Below are positions 23,966 to 31,819 of a stretch of DNA of 64,000 nt, piece after piece. How positions within the stretch are numbered: the stretch's first letter is position 1; each line of letters opens with the position of its first letter. The stretch is from Nonomuraea harbinensis (GTDB taxonomy: Bacteria; Actinomycetota; Actinomycetes; Streptosporangiales; Streptosporangiaceae): the NCBI RefSeq assembly GCF_019396385.1, contig NZ_JAHKRN010000004.1:248001-312000 (forward strand), given 5' to 3'. The notes beneath the pieces were generated by a model that saw nothing but the letters and a program-made list of their open reading frames with translations, searched no databases and had not been told where the DNA came from. The translations under genes were made by a program, and so were the position numbers.

Positions 23966-24406
23966 GTGTCGACCGAAGAGGCATCCCCGCTGAGCCCGTG
24001 CCCGCACAACCCCGCGTGCCCGCCGCCCGTCTGCCTGCCGCCGTCGCTGCGGCCCACGGCGGCGACGGCGACGCCGGTCCGTCACGACCCCGCGGGCGGC
24101 ACGAACCTGCCAGGCTACGAGACCCGGACCGGCCACATCGACGGGTTCGCCGGCACCATGAGCGGCACCGCCGACGGCGTGGGCCTGGTCAGGGAGCGGA
24201 CCCCGCGCTTCGAAGGCTGGAACCTGGTCCCCCTGGCCGGCGTCCCCGTCATCGGCCTGATGTTCGTCAACCGCCTCAACACCATCTCCGACACCTGGCG
24301 CGACAGCGCGGGCATCCTCCGCGACGTGCTCCGTACGGACGCCGCCAAGGTCAGCAGGGCGGCCGCCAACTACCGGCAGGCGGAGAACCCCGGCGGGGAG
24401 AACTGA
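23966..24406 (+). CDS. Small T7SS-associated protein, unrecognised
   Basis: 146 residues. Residues 1-35 are Pro-rich with three Cys (CPHNPACPPPVC); the rest has a hydrophobic stretch (LVPLAGVPVIGLMFV) and a C-terminal helix (DTWRDSAGILRDVLRTDAAK) that resembles half of a WXG-type hairpin. The frame is open from ATG 23882, but codons before the GTG at 23966 lose the GC-rich third position, and no ribosome-binding site precedes 23882. It is the first gene of a four-gene operon with a WxG membrane protein and two YbaB-like proteins, which suggests a T7SS-linked role. Function unknown. Confidence 0.6.
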   Translation: MSTEEASPLSPCPHNPACPPPVCLPPSLRPTAATATPVRHDPAGGTNLPGYETRTGHIDGFAGTMSGTADGVGLVRERTPRFEGWNLVPLAGVPVIGLMFVNRLNTISDTWRDSAGILRDVLRTDAAKVSRAAANYRQAENPGGEN

Positions 24407-24412
24407 GAGACC

Positions 24413-25249
24413 ATGGCGCCTGACCCCCGGCTGATCCTGCCCGGCCAGACCACTCCCCCGCAGGGCACCCAGCAGCTCCACCTCGCCAACAACCACGGCA
24501 ACGTCACCAGGACCGTCCAGGTGCCGCCCGCCGCCACGCGCACCGACCCCGGCTTCTTCAAGCGCCTGGTCACCCAGCTCAACCCGCTGAGGCAGACGAC
24601 CAGGGGCGCGATGATGCTCTCCGGCCTCGGCCTGGGCGCGCTCGCCATGGACGTCGCGGCCACGGCCAACCTGGGCAACCCGTTCCTGTTCTACGACCGG
24701 CGCGAGACCTGGAAGGAGATGTCCGGGTCGCTGGAGGGCAACCGGTCCAACCTGTGGCGTGGCTACTTCGACGACATCTCTCCGAACTGGAACGGCCAGG
24801 CCGCGGGCATGCTGCAGCAGTACGTCCGGTTCAACGTCAACGGCCTGTTCAGCCAGCTCGGCAAGGTCAGCGACGAGATGAGCGGCACGATGCACGGCCA
24901 GTACAAGGAGGTCCTGGAGTACGACCTGTCGGTCATGGGGCTGTACGCCGCCTCGGCGCCGATCCTGCGGACCCTGGCCGCCATGAGCGCGCACCCCGTC
25001 GCCAAGGTCGCCCTCGCGACCCAGGTCGGCGTGTTCACGACCGCGCTCGGCAACCTCGTCAAGCAGTTCGCCGACATCTACAACTCGTACGAGGGCGATC
25101 TCAACAAGCTGGAGCTGAAGCTCAACGATCTCAGGGGCGCCTTCTACAACTCCGGCGACCCGAACCTCGGGGCGCGCGAGCTGAACCTGTCGGACACGAT
25201 CGAGGACGCCACGGTGGACGACATGTGGGTGCCGGCGGTGCAGGACTGA
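24413..25249 (+). CDS. WxG protein with hydrophobic segments
   Basis: 278 residues. Seen: a Pro/Gln-rich N-terminus, a hydrophobic segment about residues 66-88, W126-N-G128 between two helices, then more hydrophobic helices at about 174-215 and an acidic C-terminus. The plan resembles the protein at 13273-14025: a WXG-like hairpin flanked by membrane-prone helices. It starts 6 bases after the preceding stop and its stop shares one base with the next ATG (TGATG). It may be a membrane-inserted T7SS partner or substrate; not assignable further. Confidence 0.65.
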   Translation: MAPDPRLILPGQTTPPQGTQQLHLANNHGNVTRTVQVPPAATRTDPGFFKRLVTQLNPLRQTTRGAMMLSGLGLGALAMDVAATANLGNPFLFYDRRETWKEMSGSLEGNRSNLWRGYFDDISPNWNGQAAGMLQQYVRFNVNGLFSQLGKVSDEMSGTMHGQYKEVLEYDLSVMGLYAASAPILRTLAAMSAHPVAKVALATQVGVFTTALGNLVKQFADIYNSYEGDLNKLELKLNDLRGAFYNSGDPNLGARELNLSDTIEDATVDDMWVPAVQD

Positions 25250-25617
25250 TGGGCGAGATCGACGCGTTCGCCGCGGGCCGGGAGGGCGATCTCGCCGCTC
25301 TGCTGCGCGAGATGGACGGCTGGACCGCCAGGGTCACCGGCATGTTGGAGGAGCTGGCGAGGGAGCGGCTGGAGGGCGCCGACGCGAGCGGCGTCGTCCG
25401 GGCCAGGGTCTCCGGCACGGGGCGGCTGCTCGGGCTCGACATCGACGCCAGGGGCCTGCGCGACCTGGACCACGAGCGGCTGGCCGAGGCCGTCAAGGAG
25501 GCCGTCGGGGCGGCGCGGACCGCGATGGGCGACCGGCTGGCGGAGCTGACCGGCGATCCTGCCTCGGCCGCCGATCCGCTGGCGCCCCACGTCGAGCGTG
25601 TCATGCGGGAGGGCTGA
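25249..25617 (+). CDS. YbaB/EbfC-like small protein
   Basis: 122 residues: an N-terminal helix (residues ~8-45), a beta pair (GVVRARVSGTGRLLGLDID) and a C-terminal helix (ERLAEAVKEAVGAARTAMG). This is the YbaB fold order. It is translationally coupled to the preceding WxG protein gene (TGATG) and followed after 3 bases by another YbaB-like gene, so the two may form a heterodimer. Compare EspL of ESX-1. DNA binding is a family property and not shown here. Confidence 0.7.
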   Translation: MGEIDAFAAGREGDLAALLREMDGWTARVTGMLEELARERLEGADASGVVRARVSGTGRLLGLDIDARGLRDLDHERLAEAVKEAVGAARTAMGDRLAELTGDPASAADPLAPHVERVMREG

Positions 25618-25620
25618 GCG

Positions 25621-25914
25621 GTGCGGGAGATGGAAGAGGCGATGGCGCGCCTGGACGAGCTGGTCTCCACGGCCCGGCGGGCCGAGGAGGCGGCGGCCGA
25701 GTGGAGCGCGCGCCGGTTCACCGGGCGGGCCGACGAAGGCCGCGTCGTCGCCACGACGGACGCCCTCGGCGTCCTGCTCGACCTGCGGATCCACCCGGTG
25801 AGCCGGAGCCGGCTGGACGCCCGCCGGCTCGCCGACGAGATCCTCGCCGCCATCACCCGTGCGGAGGAGGAAGCCGAGACCGCCAGATCCCGCCTCCTGC
25901 CCGGCCTCCACTGA
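25621..25914 (+). CDS. YbaB/EbfC-like small protein, second of a pair
   Basis: 97 residues with the same helix, strand, helix order: MEEAMARLDELVSTARRAEE, then VVATTDALGVLLDLRIHP, then DARRLADEILAAITRAEEEAE. GTG start at 25621, three bases after the preceding stop. It is the last gene of the operon; a 17-bp-stem hairpin terminator follows. Pairing with the product of the preceding gene is inference. Confidence 0.7.
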   Translation: MREMEEAMARLDELVSTARRAEEAAAEWSARRFTGRADEGRVVATTDALGVLLDLRIHPVSRSRLDARRLADEILAAITRAEEEAETARSRLLPGLH

Positions 25915-25920
25915 CAGGAA

Positions 25921-25958
25921 AGAAAACCCCCTCCAGGGCCTCCTGGAGGGGGTTTTCT
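25921..25958. terminator. bidirectional rho-independent terminator
   Basis: A perfect 17-bp inverted repeat (AGAAAACCCCCTCCAGG, 25921-25937, against 25942-25958) around a 4-base loop. The stem carries A and T runs at its ends so it can act on both strands. It separates the convergent YbaB-like operon and the kinase-like gene. Confidence 0.95.
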
Positions 25959-26004
25959 TAGGACTCGTCCCCCTCCGGCATCACCCGGAGGGGGGCTACC
26001 TGGG

Positions 26005-28107
26005 TCAGCCGCAGTTGCCCCAGCCGGTCCTCATGCCTTCGTCGCCGACGCTGCCGGAGAAACGGACGCACTTGCCCTTGGCGGGCAGCTTGACCGGTCC
26101 GGCGTAGTACTGGTACTCGCCCAGAGCGGTCTTCGCCTCGCCGCCCTGCACCTCCAGCGTGACGCTCACGTCGGAGGCCTTGCCGACGTTCACCCGCTTC
26201 AGGGTGACCGCGCAGTTCTCACCGGTGGCGTTGTTCCAGAGCTGGTAGGTCTCGCCGCCCTTGAACGCCTCCTGGCGCTGCACGACGAAGCCGGAACCGC
26301 AGACCTGGACGGCCGTGTACGGGTTCTTCGCCGAGGGCGTCGCGGTCGGCTTCTTGGTCGGCGTCGCGGTCGGCTTGACCGTCGCCGTGGGCTTCGCCGT
26401 GGCCGTGGGCTTGGCCGTGGGCGGCGCCGTGTCCGCCGGGGGCGGCTCCGGCGCGGCGGTCTCCGTGACGGTCGGCGTCGGCGTGACCGTCACCGTGACC
26501 GTCGGGGAGGGCGTCGGGGTCGGGGTCGGCGTCTGCGTGACGGTGACCGTCGGCGTCGGATGGACCATGTCCTCCGACTTCGACGGGCGCGGCCTCGACC
26601 GCTCCGTCTGCGTCGCGTCGGAGGGCTCCGTCACGGTCACCGTCGGCTGCGCCTGGGTCGGCTGCGTGACCGACTGGGTGGCGATCTGCACGGGCGTCGG
26701 CACGGTGCTCAGCTCCGGCGGCGCGGGCGACTGCGACTCCCAGTCGTTGGGCAGCACCATGGGGCCGACGTCGTTCGGGTTGCCGTTGGTCGGGCTGGCC
26801 CACGGCACCGTCACCTCGGGCTGGCTCTGCTGAGGCTCACCCTGCGGCGGCGGGTTCTGCTCCGCCTGCGCGACGCCGTTCTCCACCTTCTCGCTGCCGG
26901 AGCCCCGCCCGTCGGCCTGGTCCCCGGCCGCGGCCACCGGCTCGAAGCGCTGGGTCGAGGCGTACTGGTTGGCGCCCCAGAGCCCCACACCGGACAGCAG
27001 CGCCAGCGCGCCCACCGCGGCCACCAGACCCGCGGGGAACTTGCGCCGCGGGCTGGAGGACACCGTCTGCCCCGCCACGGGCGCCTGCCGCGTCTGCTCG
27101 CGCGGCGGCTCCCAGGCCGGGGCCGGCGGCGGCATCGGCACGCCCTGCATCGGCTCGGCGCTCCCCTGCAGCGCTCCCTGCGGAGGCACGCCGGGGTGCC
27201 CGCCCTGCTGGGGCACGGGCGGCGGCCCCCAGGACTGCTGCGGAGGCACGCCCTGAGGCGGCATCATCTGCGTCGGCACGCCGTCGAGCGGCACCCCCTG
27301 CACGGGCACGCCCTGCAGAGGCTCTCCGTCGGCCTGGGCGCCCTTCTGGGCGACGACCCCGCCGCGCTTGTCGCCGAGGAGCTGCAGCAGCGCCATGTAC
27401 GTGGTCGGCCGCTGCGCGACGTCCTTGGACAGCGCCGACATCACCACCCGGCGCAGCGGCTCGGCCAGGTCGCCGAGCTCGGGCTGCGCGTTCAGCAGCG
27501 CGTCCTCGTCATGGCCGAACGGCGGCTGCCCGGTCGCGGCGAACACCACGGTCGCCGCCCAGGCGAACACGTCGGCGTAGGGCCCGTACGCCAGGCCCCT
27601 GACCTGCTCCGGAGCCCGGAAGCCCAGCTCGCCGACCGGCTCGCCCTGGTCCAGGTCGGTCACACGGGGGCCGTCGGCGCCGAGGATGACGTTGTGCGGG
27701 GTGAGACCCCGGTGGGTGATGCCGGCCAGGTGGACCGCGGTCAGCGCAGTGAGCACCCCCACGGCCACCCGTTCCAGGCCGTCGCCGTCGAGCGGGCCGT
27801 CCTCGGCCACCACCTCGGCGAGCGTGCGGCCCTCGACGTACTCACGGGCCACGTAGAGGTGGTCGCCGTGCTCGCCGGCCTCCAAAGTCCTGGCGACGTA
27901 CGCGCTGGACACGCGCTGCACCCCGGTGAGCCTCGCGACGCCGTCGTCGCCGCCCTCCGGCACTGGAGGCAATAACTTGATCACTGTCAGCGGCGCGTCA
28001 TCGGACTCCTTGCCGAGGAACACCGCTCCGCGCGGCCCGTCAGCCAACCGTCCTGAGATGACGTACGCGCCCAGCTTTTCGGGATCACCCGGCAGCAGGG
28101 GGTGCAT
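26005..28107 (-). CDS. Membrane-anchored Ser/Thr kinase-like receptor, probable pseudokinase
   Basis: 700 residues. An N-terminal kinase fold has a Gly-rich loop (GRLADGPRGAVFLG, 19-32), Lys44 in TVIKL, HRG at 132-134 where active kinases have HRD, Asn139 retained, DLD at 151-153 where DFG is usual, and APE at 165-167. Loss of the catalytic Asp suggests an inactive or very weak kinase. Then follow a Pro/Gln-rich part, one membrane helix (about 355-380), a Thr/Pro-rich stalk with TVTVT repeats, and a ~105-residue outer domain with Cys residues. Start ATG 28107 was chosen for the AAGGG six bases upstream; ATG 28113 and 28146 are in frame. It may sense a cell-wall or secreted ligand for the T7SS locus. 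Confidence 0.8.
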   Translation of the reverse strand: MHPLLPGDPEKLGAYVISGRLADGPRGAVFLGKESDDAPLTVIKLLPPVPEGGDDGVARLTGVQRVSSAYVARTLEAGEHGDHLYVAREYVEGRTLAEVVAEDGPLDGDGLERVAVGVLTALTAVHLAGITHRGLTPHNVILGADGPRVTDLDQGEPVGELGFRAPEQVRGLAYGPYADVFAWAATVVFAATGQPPFGHDEDALLNAQPELGDLAEPLRRVVMSALSKDVAQRPTTYMALLQLLGDKRGGVVAQKGAQADGEPLQGVPVQGVPLDGVPTQMMPPQGVPPQQSWGPPPVPQQGGHPGVPPQGALQGSAEPMQGVPMPPPAPAWEPPREQTRQAPVAGQTVSSSPRRKFPAGLVAAVGALALLSGVGLWGANQYASTQRFEPVAAAGDQADGRGSGSEKVENGVAQAEQNPPPQGEPQQSQPEVTVPWASPTNGNPNDVGPMVLPNDWESQSPAPPELSTVPTPVQIATQSVTQPTQAQPTVTVTEPSDATQTERSRPRPSKSEDMVHPTPTVTVTQTPTPTPTPSPTVTVTVTPTPTVTETAAPEPPPADTAPPTAKPTATAKPTATVKPTATPTKKPTATPSAKNPYTAVQVCGSGFVVQRQEAFKGGETYQLWNNATGENCAVTLKRVNVGKASDVSVTLEVQGGEAKTALGEYQYYAGPVKLPAKGKCVRFSGSVGDEGMRTGWGNCG

Positions 28108-28215
28108 CTCCATCCCTTCAGTAAAACCATGATCTCGAAGGGACATTCAACCGCATCTACCACTTTTGCATCAGTAGTTTCACCGACGAATTGACAATTC
28201 ACCCACAGGACAGCC

Positions 28216-29361
28216 TCAAGACGTCCTGCCGGGCCGCCAGCCCCGGCGCCGGCCCAGCGGCACGAGCAGCGCCAGCGCCACCGCCACCATGGCGGCGAGC
28301 AGCGCCCCGCCCCCCACCGCCGTGGCGATGCCGATGGCGGTCTCGTCGCGGGGCGGGACCTTGGCGATGGCGTCGGCCGGCAGCGCGGTCGGCGGCGGAT
28401 CGGCCACCACGGGCGCGTTGGCGGCCTCGTACGGCAGCACGGCCGTGACCGCGAGCACCGGGTTCACCATGCCCGCGCCGGTGCCCGCGCCGGCCGTGCC
28501 GTCGGCGGTGGCGATGATGCGCCGGCGCACCTGCTCCTGGTTGAGCCCCGGGAAGCGGGCCCGGACCAGGGCGGCGGTGCCGGCCACGTACGGGGTGGCG
28601 TAGCTGGTGCCCTCCAGGCCGCGCTTGTAGGCCTTGCCCGGCCAGGGGGCGGTGATGTCCGTGCCGGGGCCGACCACGCCGACCGGGGTGGCGGCGTTGG
28701 AGGAGTCGACGCGGCGGCCGTCGGGCGCGGCCCCGCCCACGGACAGCACGCCGTCGTAGGCCGCGGGATAGGCGGGCACGCTCTCGTCGTCGGGGCCGGT
28801 GACGTTCCCGGCGGCGGCCACCACGACGATGTCGCTGGCCAGCGCCCGCTGCACCGCGGCCCGCAGGGACGTGTGGTCGGAGGCGCGCACGGAGACGTTG
28901 ATCACATCGGCCCCGGCGTCGACCGCGTGGTTGATGGCGTCGACCAGCTTGCGGATGTCGCCGTCCCTCTTGTTGCTCTGCTTGAGCACGACGAGCCTGG
29001 CGTCGGGCGCGACGCCGTGGAAGGGGACGCCGGCCACGTAGCGGGCGGCGATGATGCCGGAGACGGCGGTGCCGTGGCCCACGCAGTCGTGGTGACCGGT
29101 GTGCGTCTCGTCGACGATCTTGGAGACGCGCAGCTGCGGGTGGCCGTAGTCGACGCCGCTGTCGATGACGGCGACCGTCACCCCGGCGCCCCTGGTCAGC
29201 CGCCAGGCGTTCTTGACGTCGAGACGTTTCTGCGCCCACGGCTCGCCGGCGGGCAGCTGGAGCGTGCCCTTCTCCGGTCTGCAGTCGTCGGGCGCGGCCG
29301 CCGCGGGAACCGCGACGAGGTGCAGGGCGAGCAGGCTCGCCAGGAGGGCGCGACCGATCAT
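28216..29361 (-). CDS. mycP: Type VII secretion-associated serine protease, mycosin
   Basis: 381-residue subtilisin-like protease anchored outside the membrane; mycosins cap and stabilise the T7SS complex and process substrates. Seen: a signal peptide (1-23), catalytic Asp67 (VIDSG), His96 (GHGTAVSG), oxyanion Asn186 (AAAGN) and Ser253 (GTSYATPYVAG), a Pro-containing linker, and a C-terminal membrane helix (about 345-368) followed by a basic tail. The triad is intact. It follows the WXG100 gene at 29437-29709 with a strong hairpin between them. Its frame is clean from ATG 29361. Confidence 0.94.
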   Translation of the reverse strand: MIGRALLASLLALHLVAVPAAAAPDDCRPEKGTLQLPAGEPWAQKRLDVKNAWRLTRGAGVTVAVIDSGVDYGHPQLRVSKIVDETHTGHHDCVGHGTAVSGIIAARYVAGVPFHGVAPDARLVVLKQSNKRDGDIRKLVDAINHAVDAGADVINVSVRASDHTSLRAAVQRALASDIVVVAAAGNVTGPDDESVPAYPAAYDGVLSVGGAAPDGRRVDSSNAATPVGVVGPGTDITAPWPGKAYKRGLEGTSYATPYVAGTAALVRARFPGLNQEQVRRRIIATADGTAGAGTGAGMVNPVLAVTAVLPYEAANAPVVADPPPTALPADAIAKVPPRDETAIGIATAVGGGALLAAMVAVALALLVPLGRRRGWRPGRTS

Positions 29362-29394
29362 GTCGGGAAAGCGTAGCGCGCCCGGGCCGGCGCG

Positions 29395-29425
29395 CGGAGG
29401 CCCCGACCCCGGACCGGGGCCTCCG
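29395..29425. terminator. hairpin between WXG100 gene and mycP
   Basis: An 11-bp perfect stem (CGGAGGCCCCG, 29395-29405, against 29415-29425) with a 9-base loop. On the minus strand it lies just after the WXG100 stop and 34 bases before the mycP start. It has no T run, so it may act as a partial terminator or RNA stabiliser that sets substrate and protease levels apart. Confidence 0.55.
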
Positions 29426-29436
29426 CGGCGCCGCCG

Positions 29437-29709
29437 TCAGCGGGTCGCGGACTCGATGTTGCCCCGGTAGGTGTCGATGACCCGGGACGCCTCGACGAGC
29501 TCCTCGGTCATGCGCTGGAAGGCGGTCCGGTAGTTCTGCCAGGCGCCCTGGAACTTCTGGGCTCCCGGGCCGGTCCAGGCCGTGCCGACCTTGGCGGCCT
29601 CCTTGTCCAGCGCCGCCATCGTGGCGCGCACCGCCTCGGACTGCTGCTTGAACTGAGCGGACATCGCCTGCATCTCTGCAGGGTCGCCGCCGAGCATGCT
29701 CTGGCTCAC
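29437..29709 (-). CDS. WXG100 protein
   Basis: 90 residues, helical hairpin with W45-T-G47 in the turn and a C-terminal helix ending [14 protein letters not shown]. No exact YxxxD/E (the spacing is one longer). GTG start at 29709 with AGGAGG upstream. It stands alone before mycP and may act as a homodimer or pair with a partner elsewhere. Confidence 0.88.
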   Translation of the reverse strand: MSQSMLGGDPAEMQAMSAQFKQQSEAVRATMAALDKEAAKVGTAWTGPGAQKFQGAWQNYRTAFQRMTEELVEASRVIDTYRGNIESATR

Positions 29710-29887
29710 GCAAACCTCCTGGTTGGGGACGCTGAGTCGGACGGGGAAGCGCCCTCACCCTAGATGCGCCCCCACCGCCTCGTCGGCCTCCATACCGAGC
29801 GGCTATGGCCCCCTACGACCCGACCCACCTGCGGATGATCGATTTGCAGCACTTACACTCCCCTCAGTGCTCGCCGAGGAAGGATGG

Positions 29888-31639
29888 ATGTCGGTGCAGA
29901 AGGTTCTCATCGCCAATCGCGGCGAGATCGCCGTACGGGTGGCTCGCGCGTGCAAGGACGCCGGGATCGGGAGCGTGGCCGTCTACGCCGAGCAGGACCG
30001 GGACGCCCTCCACGTGAAAGTCGCCGACGAGGCGTACGCGCTGGGCGGTCAGTCGCCCGCGGAGACCTACCTCGACTTCGGCAAGCTGCTCGACGTCGCG
30101 GCGCGGTCGGGAGCCGACGCGGTGCACCCCGGTTACGGCTTCCTGGCCGAGAACGCCGGCTTCGCCCAGGCGGTCATCGACGCGGGCCTGATCTGGATCG
30201 GCCCGCCGCCCTCCGCCATCGCCGCGCTCGGCGACAAGGTGCAGGCCAGGCACATCGCCCAGAAGGTGGGCGCGCCGCTGGTCGCCGGCACCAAGGACCC
30301 CGTGTCCGGGGCCGACGAGGTCGTCGCGTTCGCCGAGGAGCACGGCCTGCCGATCGCGATCAAGGCCGCTTACGGCGGCGGCGGGCGCGGCATCAAGGTC
30401 GCCCGCCGGCTGGAGGAGGTCGCCGAGCTGTACGAGTCGGCGGTGCGCGAGGCGGTGGCCGCCTTCGGCCGGGGTGAGTGCTTCGTCGAGCGCTACCTCG
30501 ACCGGCCGCGGCACGTCGAGACGCAGTGCCTGGCCGACAGCCACGGCGACGTCGTCGTGGTCAGCACCCGCGACTGCTCCCTGCAGCGCCGCCACCAGAA
30601 GCTCGTGGAGGAGGCCCCCGCGCCCTTCCTCAGCCAGGAGCAGCTCGACATCCTCTACACCAGCTCCAAGGCCATTCTCAAGGAGGCCGGCTACGTGGGG
30701 GCCGGCACCTGCGAGTTCCTCGTCGGCCAGGACGGCACGATCTCCTTCCTGGAGGTCAACACCCGTCTCCAGGTCGAGCACCCGGTGACCGAGGAGGTCG
30801 CGGGGGTCGACCTCGTACGCGAGATGTTCCGGATCGCCGACGGCGAGCCGCTCGGCTACGGCGACCCCGAGCTGCGCGGCCACTCGATCGAGTTCCGCAT
30901 CAACGCCGAGGACGCGGGCCGCAACTTCCTGCCCGCGCCGGGCACCCTCACCGCCATGCGGGCGCCGTCGGGTCCCGGCGTGCGGCTCGACGCCGGCTAC
31001 GAGACCGGCATGACCGTGCCGGGCGCGTTCGACTCGCTGGTGGCCAAGCTGATCGTGACCGGCCGCACCCGCCTGGAGGCCCTGGAGCGGTCGCGGCGCG
31101 CGCTGGCCGAGTTCGAGATCGACGGCATGCCGACGGTGCTGCCGTTCCACCGGGCGATCGTGTCGGACCCGGCGTTCACCTCCGACCCGTTCACCGTCCA
31201 CACGCGGTGGATCGAGACCGAGTTCGACAACACCATCCCCCCGTACGCGGGAGAGACCCACGCCGACGAGCCCGAGCCGCGCGAGACGGTCACGGTCGAG
31301 GTCGGCGGCAAGCGGCTGGAGGTCGTGCTGCCCGCGGGCCTCGGCGCGGCCGCCCCGGCCGCGTCGGGCGCGAAGAAGCCCCGGCGCGCGGCGGGCGGCG
31401 CGAAGAAGGCGGCCGCGAGCGGCGATGCGCTGGTCTCCCCGATGCAGGGCACGATCGTCAAGGTCGTGGCCGGCGACGGCGCCACGGTCGCCGAGGGCGA
31501 CACCGTGGTGGTGCTGGAGGCCATGAAGATGGAGCAGCCGCTGACGGCGCACAAGTCCGGCGTCATCACCGGCCTCTCCGCGGACGTCGGCCAGACGGTC
31601 ACGTCCGGGGCGACGATCTGCGAGATCAAGGACACGTGA
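29888..31639 (+). CDS. Acyl-CoA carboxylase alpha subunit (biotin carboxylase-BCCP)
   Basis: 583-residue biotin-dependent carboxylase subunit of actinobacterial AccA type, which carboxylates biotin with ATP and bicarbonate and hands the CO2 to a separate beta subunit (acetyl- or propionyl-CoA). Seen: biotin carboxylase N-domain ([20 protein letters not shown]), ATP-grasp with [11 protein letters not shown], the conserved [15 protein letters not shown], a C-domain, an Ala/Lys-rich linker (about 490-515) and BCCP with EAMKMEQP, biotinyl Lys547. Start ATG 29888 follows GAGGAAGG. The beta subunit is not in the window. It is a core-metabolism gene with no obvious link to the T7SS locus. Confidence 0.94.
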   Translation: MSVQKVLIANRGEIAVRVARACKDAGIGSVAVYAEQDRDALHVKVADEAYALGGQSPAETYLDFGKLLDVAARSGADAVHPGYGFLAENAGFAQAVIDAGLIWIGPPPSAIAALGDKVQARHIAQKVGAPLVAGTKDPVSGADEVVAFAEEHGLPIAIKAAYGGGGRGIKVARRLEEVAELYESAVREAVAAFGRGECFVERYLDRPRHVETQCLADSHGDVVVVSTRDCSLQRRHQKLVEEAPAPFLSQEQLDILYTSSKAILKEAGYVGAGTCEFLVGQDGTISFLEVNTRLQVEHPVTEEVAGVDLVREMFRIADGEPLGYGDPELRGHSIEFRINAEDAGRNFLPAPGTLTAMRAPSGPGVRLDAGYETGMTVPGAFDSLVAKLIVTGRTRLEALERSRRALAEFEIDGMPTVLPFHRAIVSDPAFTSDPFTVHTRWIETEFDNTIPPYAGETHADEPEPRETVTVEVGGKRLEVVLPAGLGAAAPAASGAKKPRRAAGGAKKAAASGDALVSPMQGTIVKVVAGDGATVAEGDTVVVLEAMKMEQPLTAHKSGVITGLSADVGQTVTSGATICEIKDT

Positions 31640-31642
31640 CGG

Positions 31643-31673
31643 CGATATCGGGCCCCACGCGGGCCCGATATCG
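31643..31673. terminator. hairpin terminator after acyl-CoA carboxylase gene
   Basis: A perfect 13-bp inverted repeat (CGATATCGGGCCC, 31643-31655, against 31661-31673) with a 5-base loop, starting 3 bases after the stop codon. No T run follows on the plus strand, as is common in actinomycetes. Confidence 0.75.
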
Positions 31674-31819
31674 GCGATGCCGGAAGTGAGGACCACCCGG
31701 CGTTCCCCAGATCCGCCGGGGGGCTCGCGCGCCGGGAGGGCTTCTGGCGGGTAACGTGCCCAGTGAGGAACTTTGCCGACCGCCCGTTCGTCCTCATGGG
31801 CGAAGGAGGCTTGCTGCCA

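Noticed and set aside
28188-28200. Palindrome GAATTGACAATTC between mycP and the kinase-like gene
   Set aside because: Short, AT-rich and single copy; no second site or regulator supports it as an operator.
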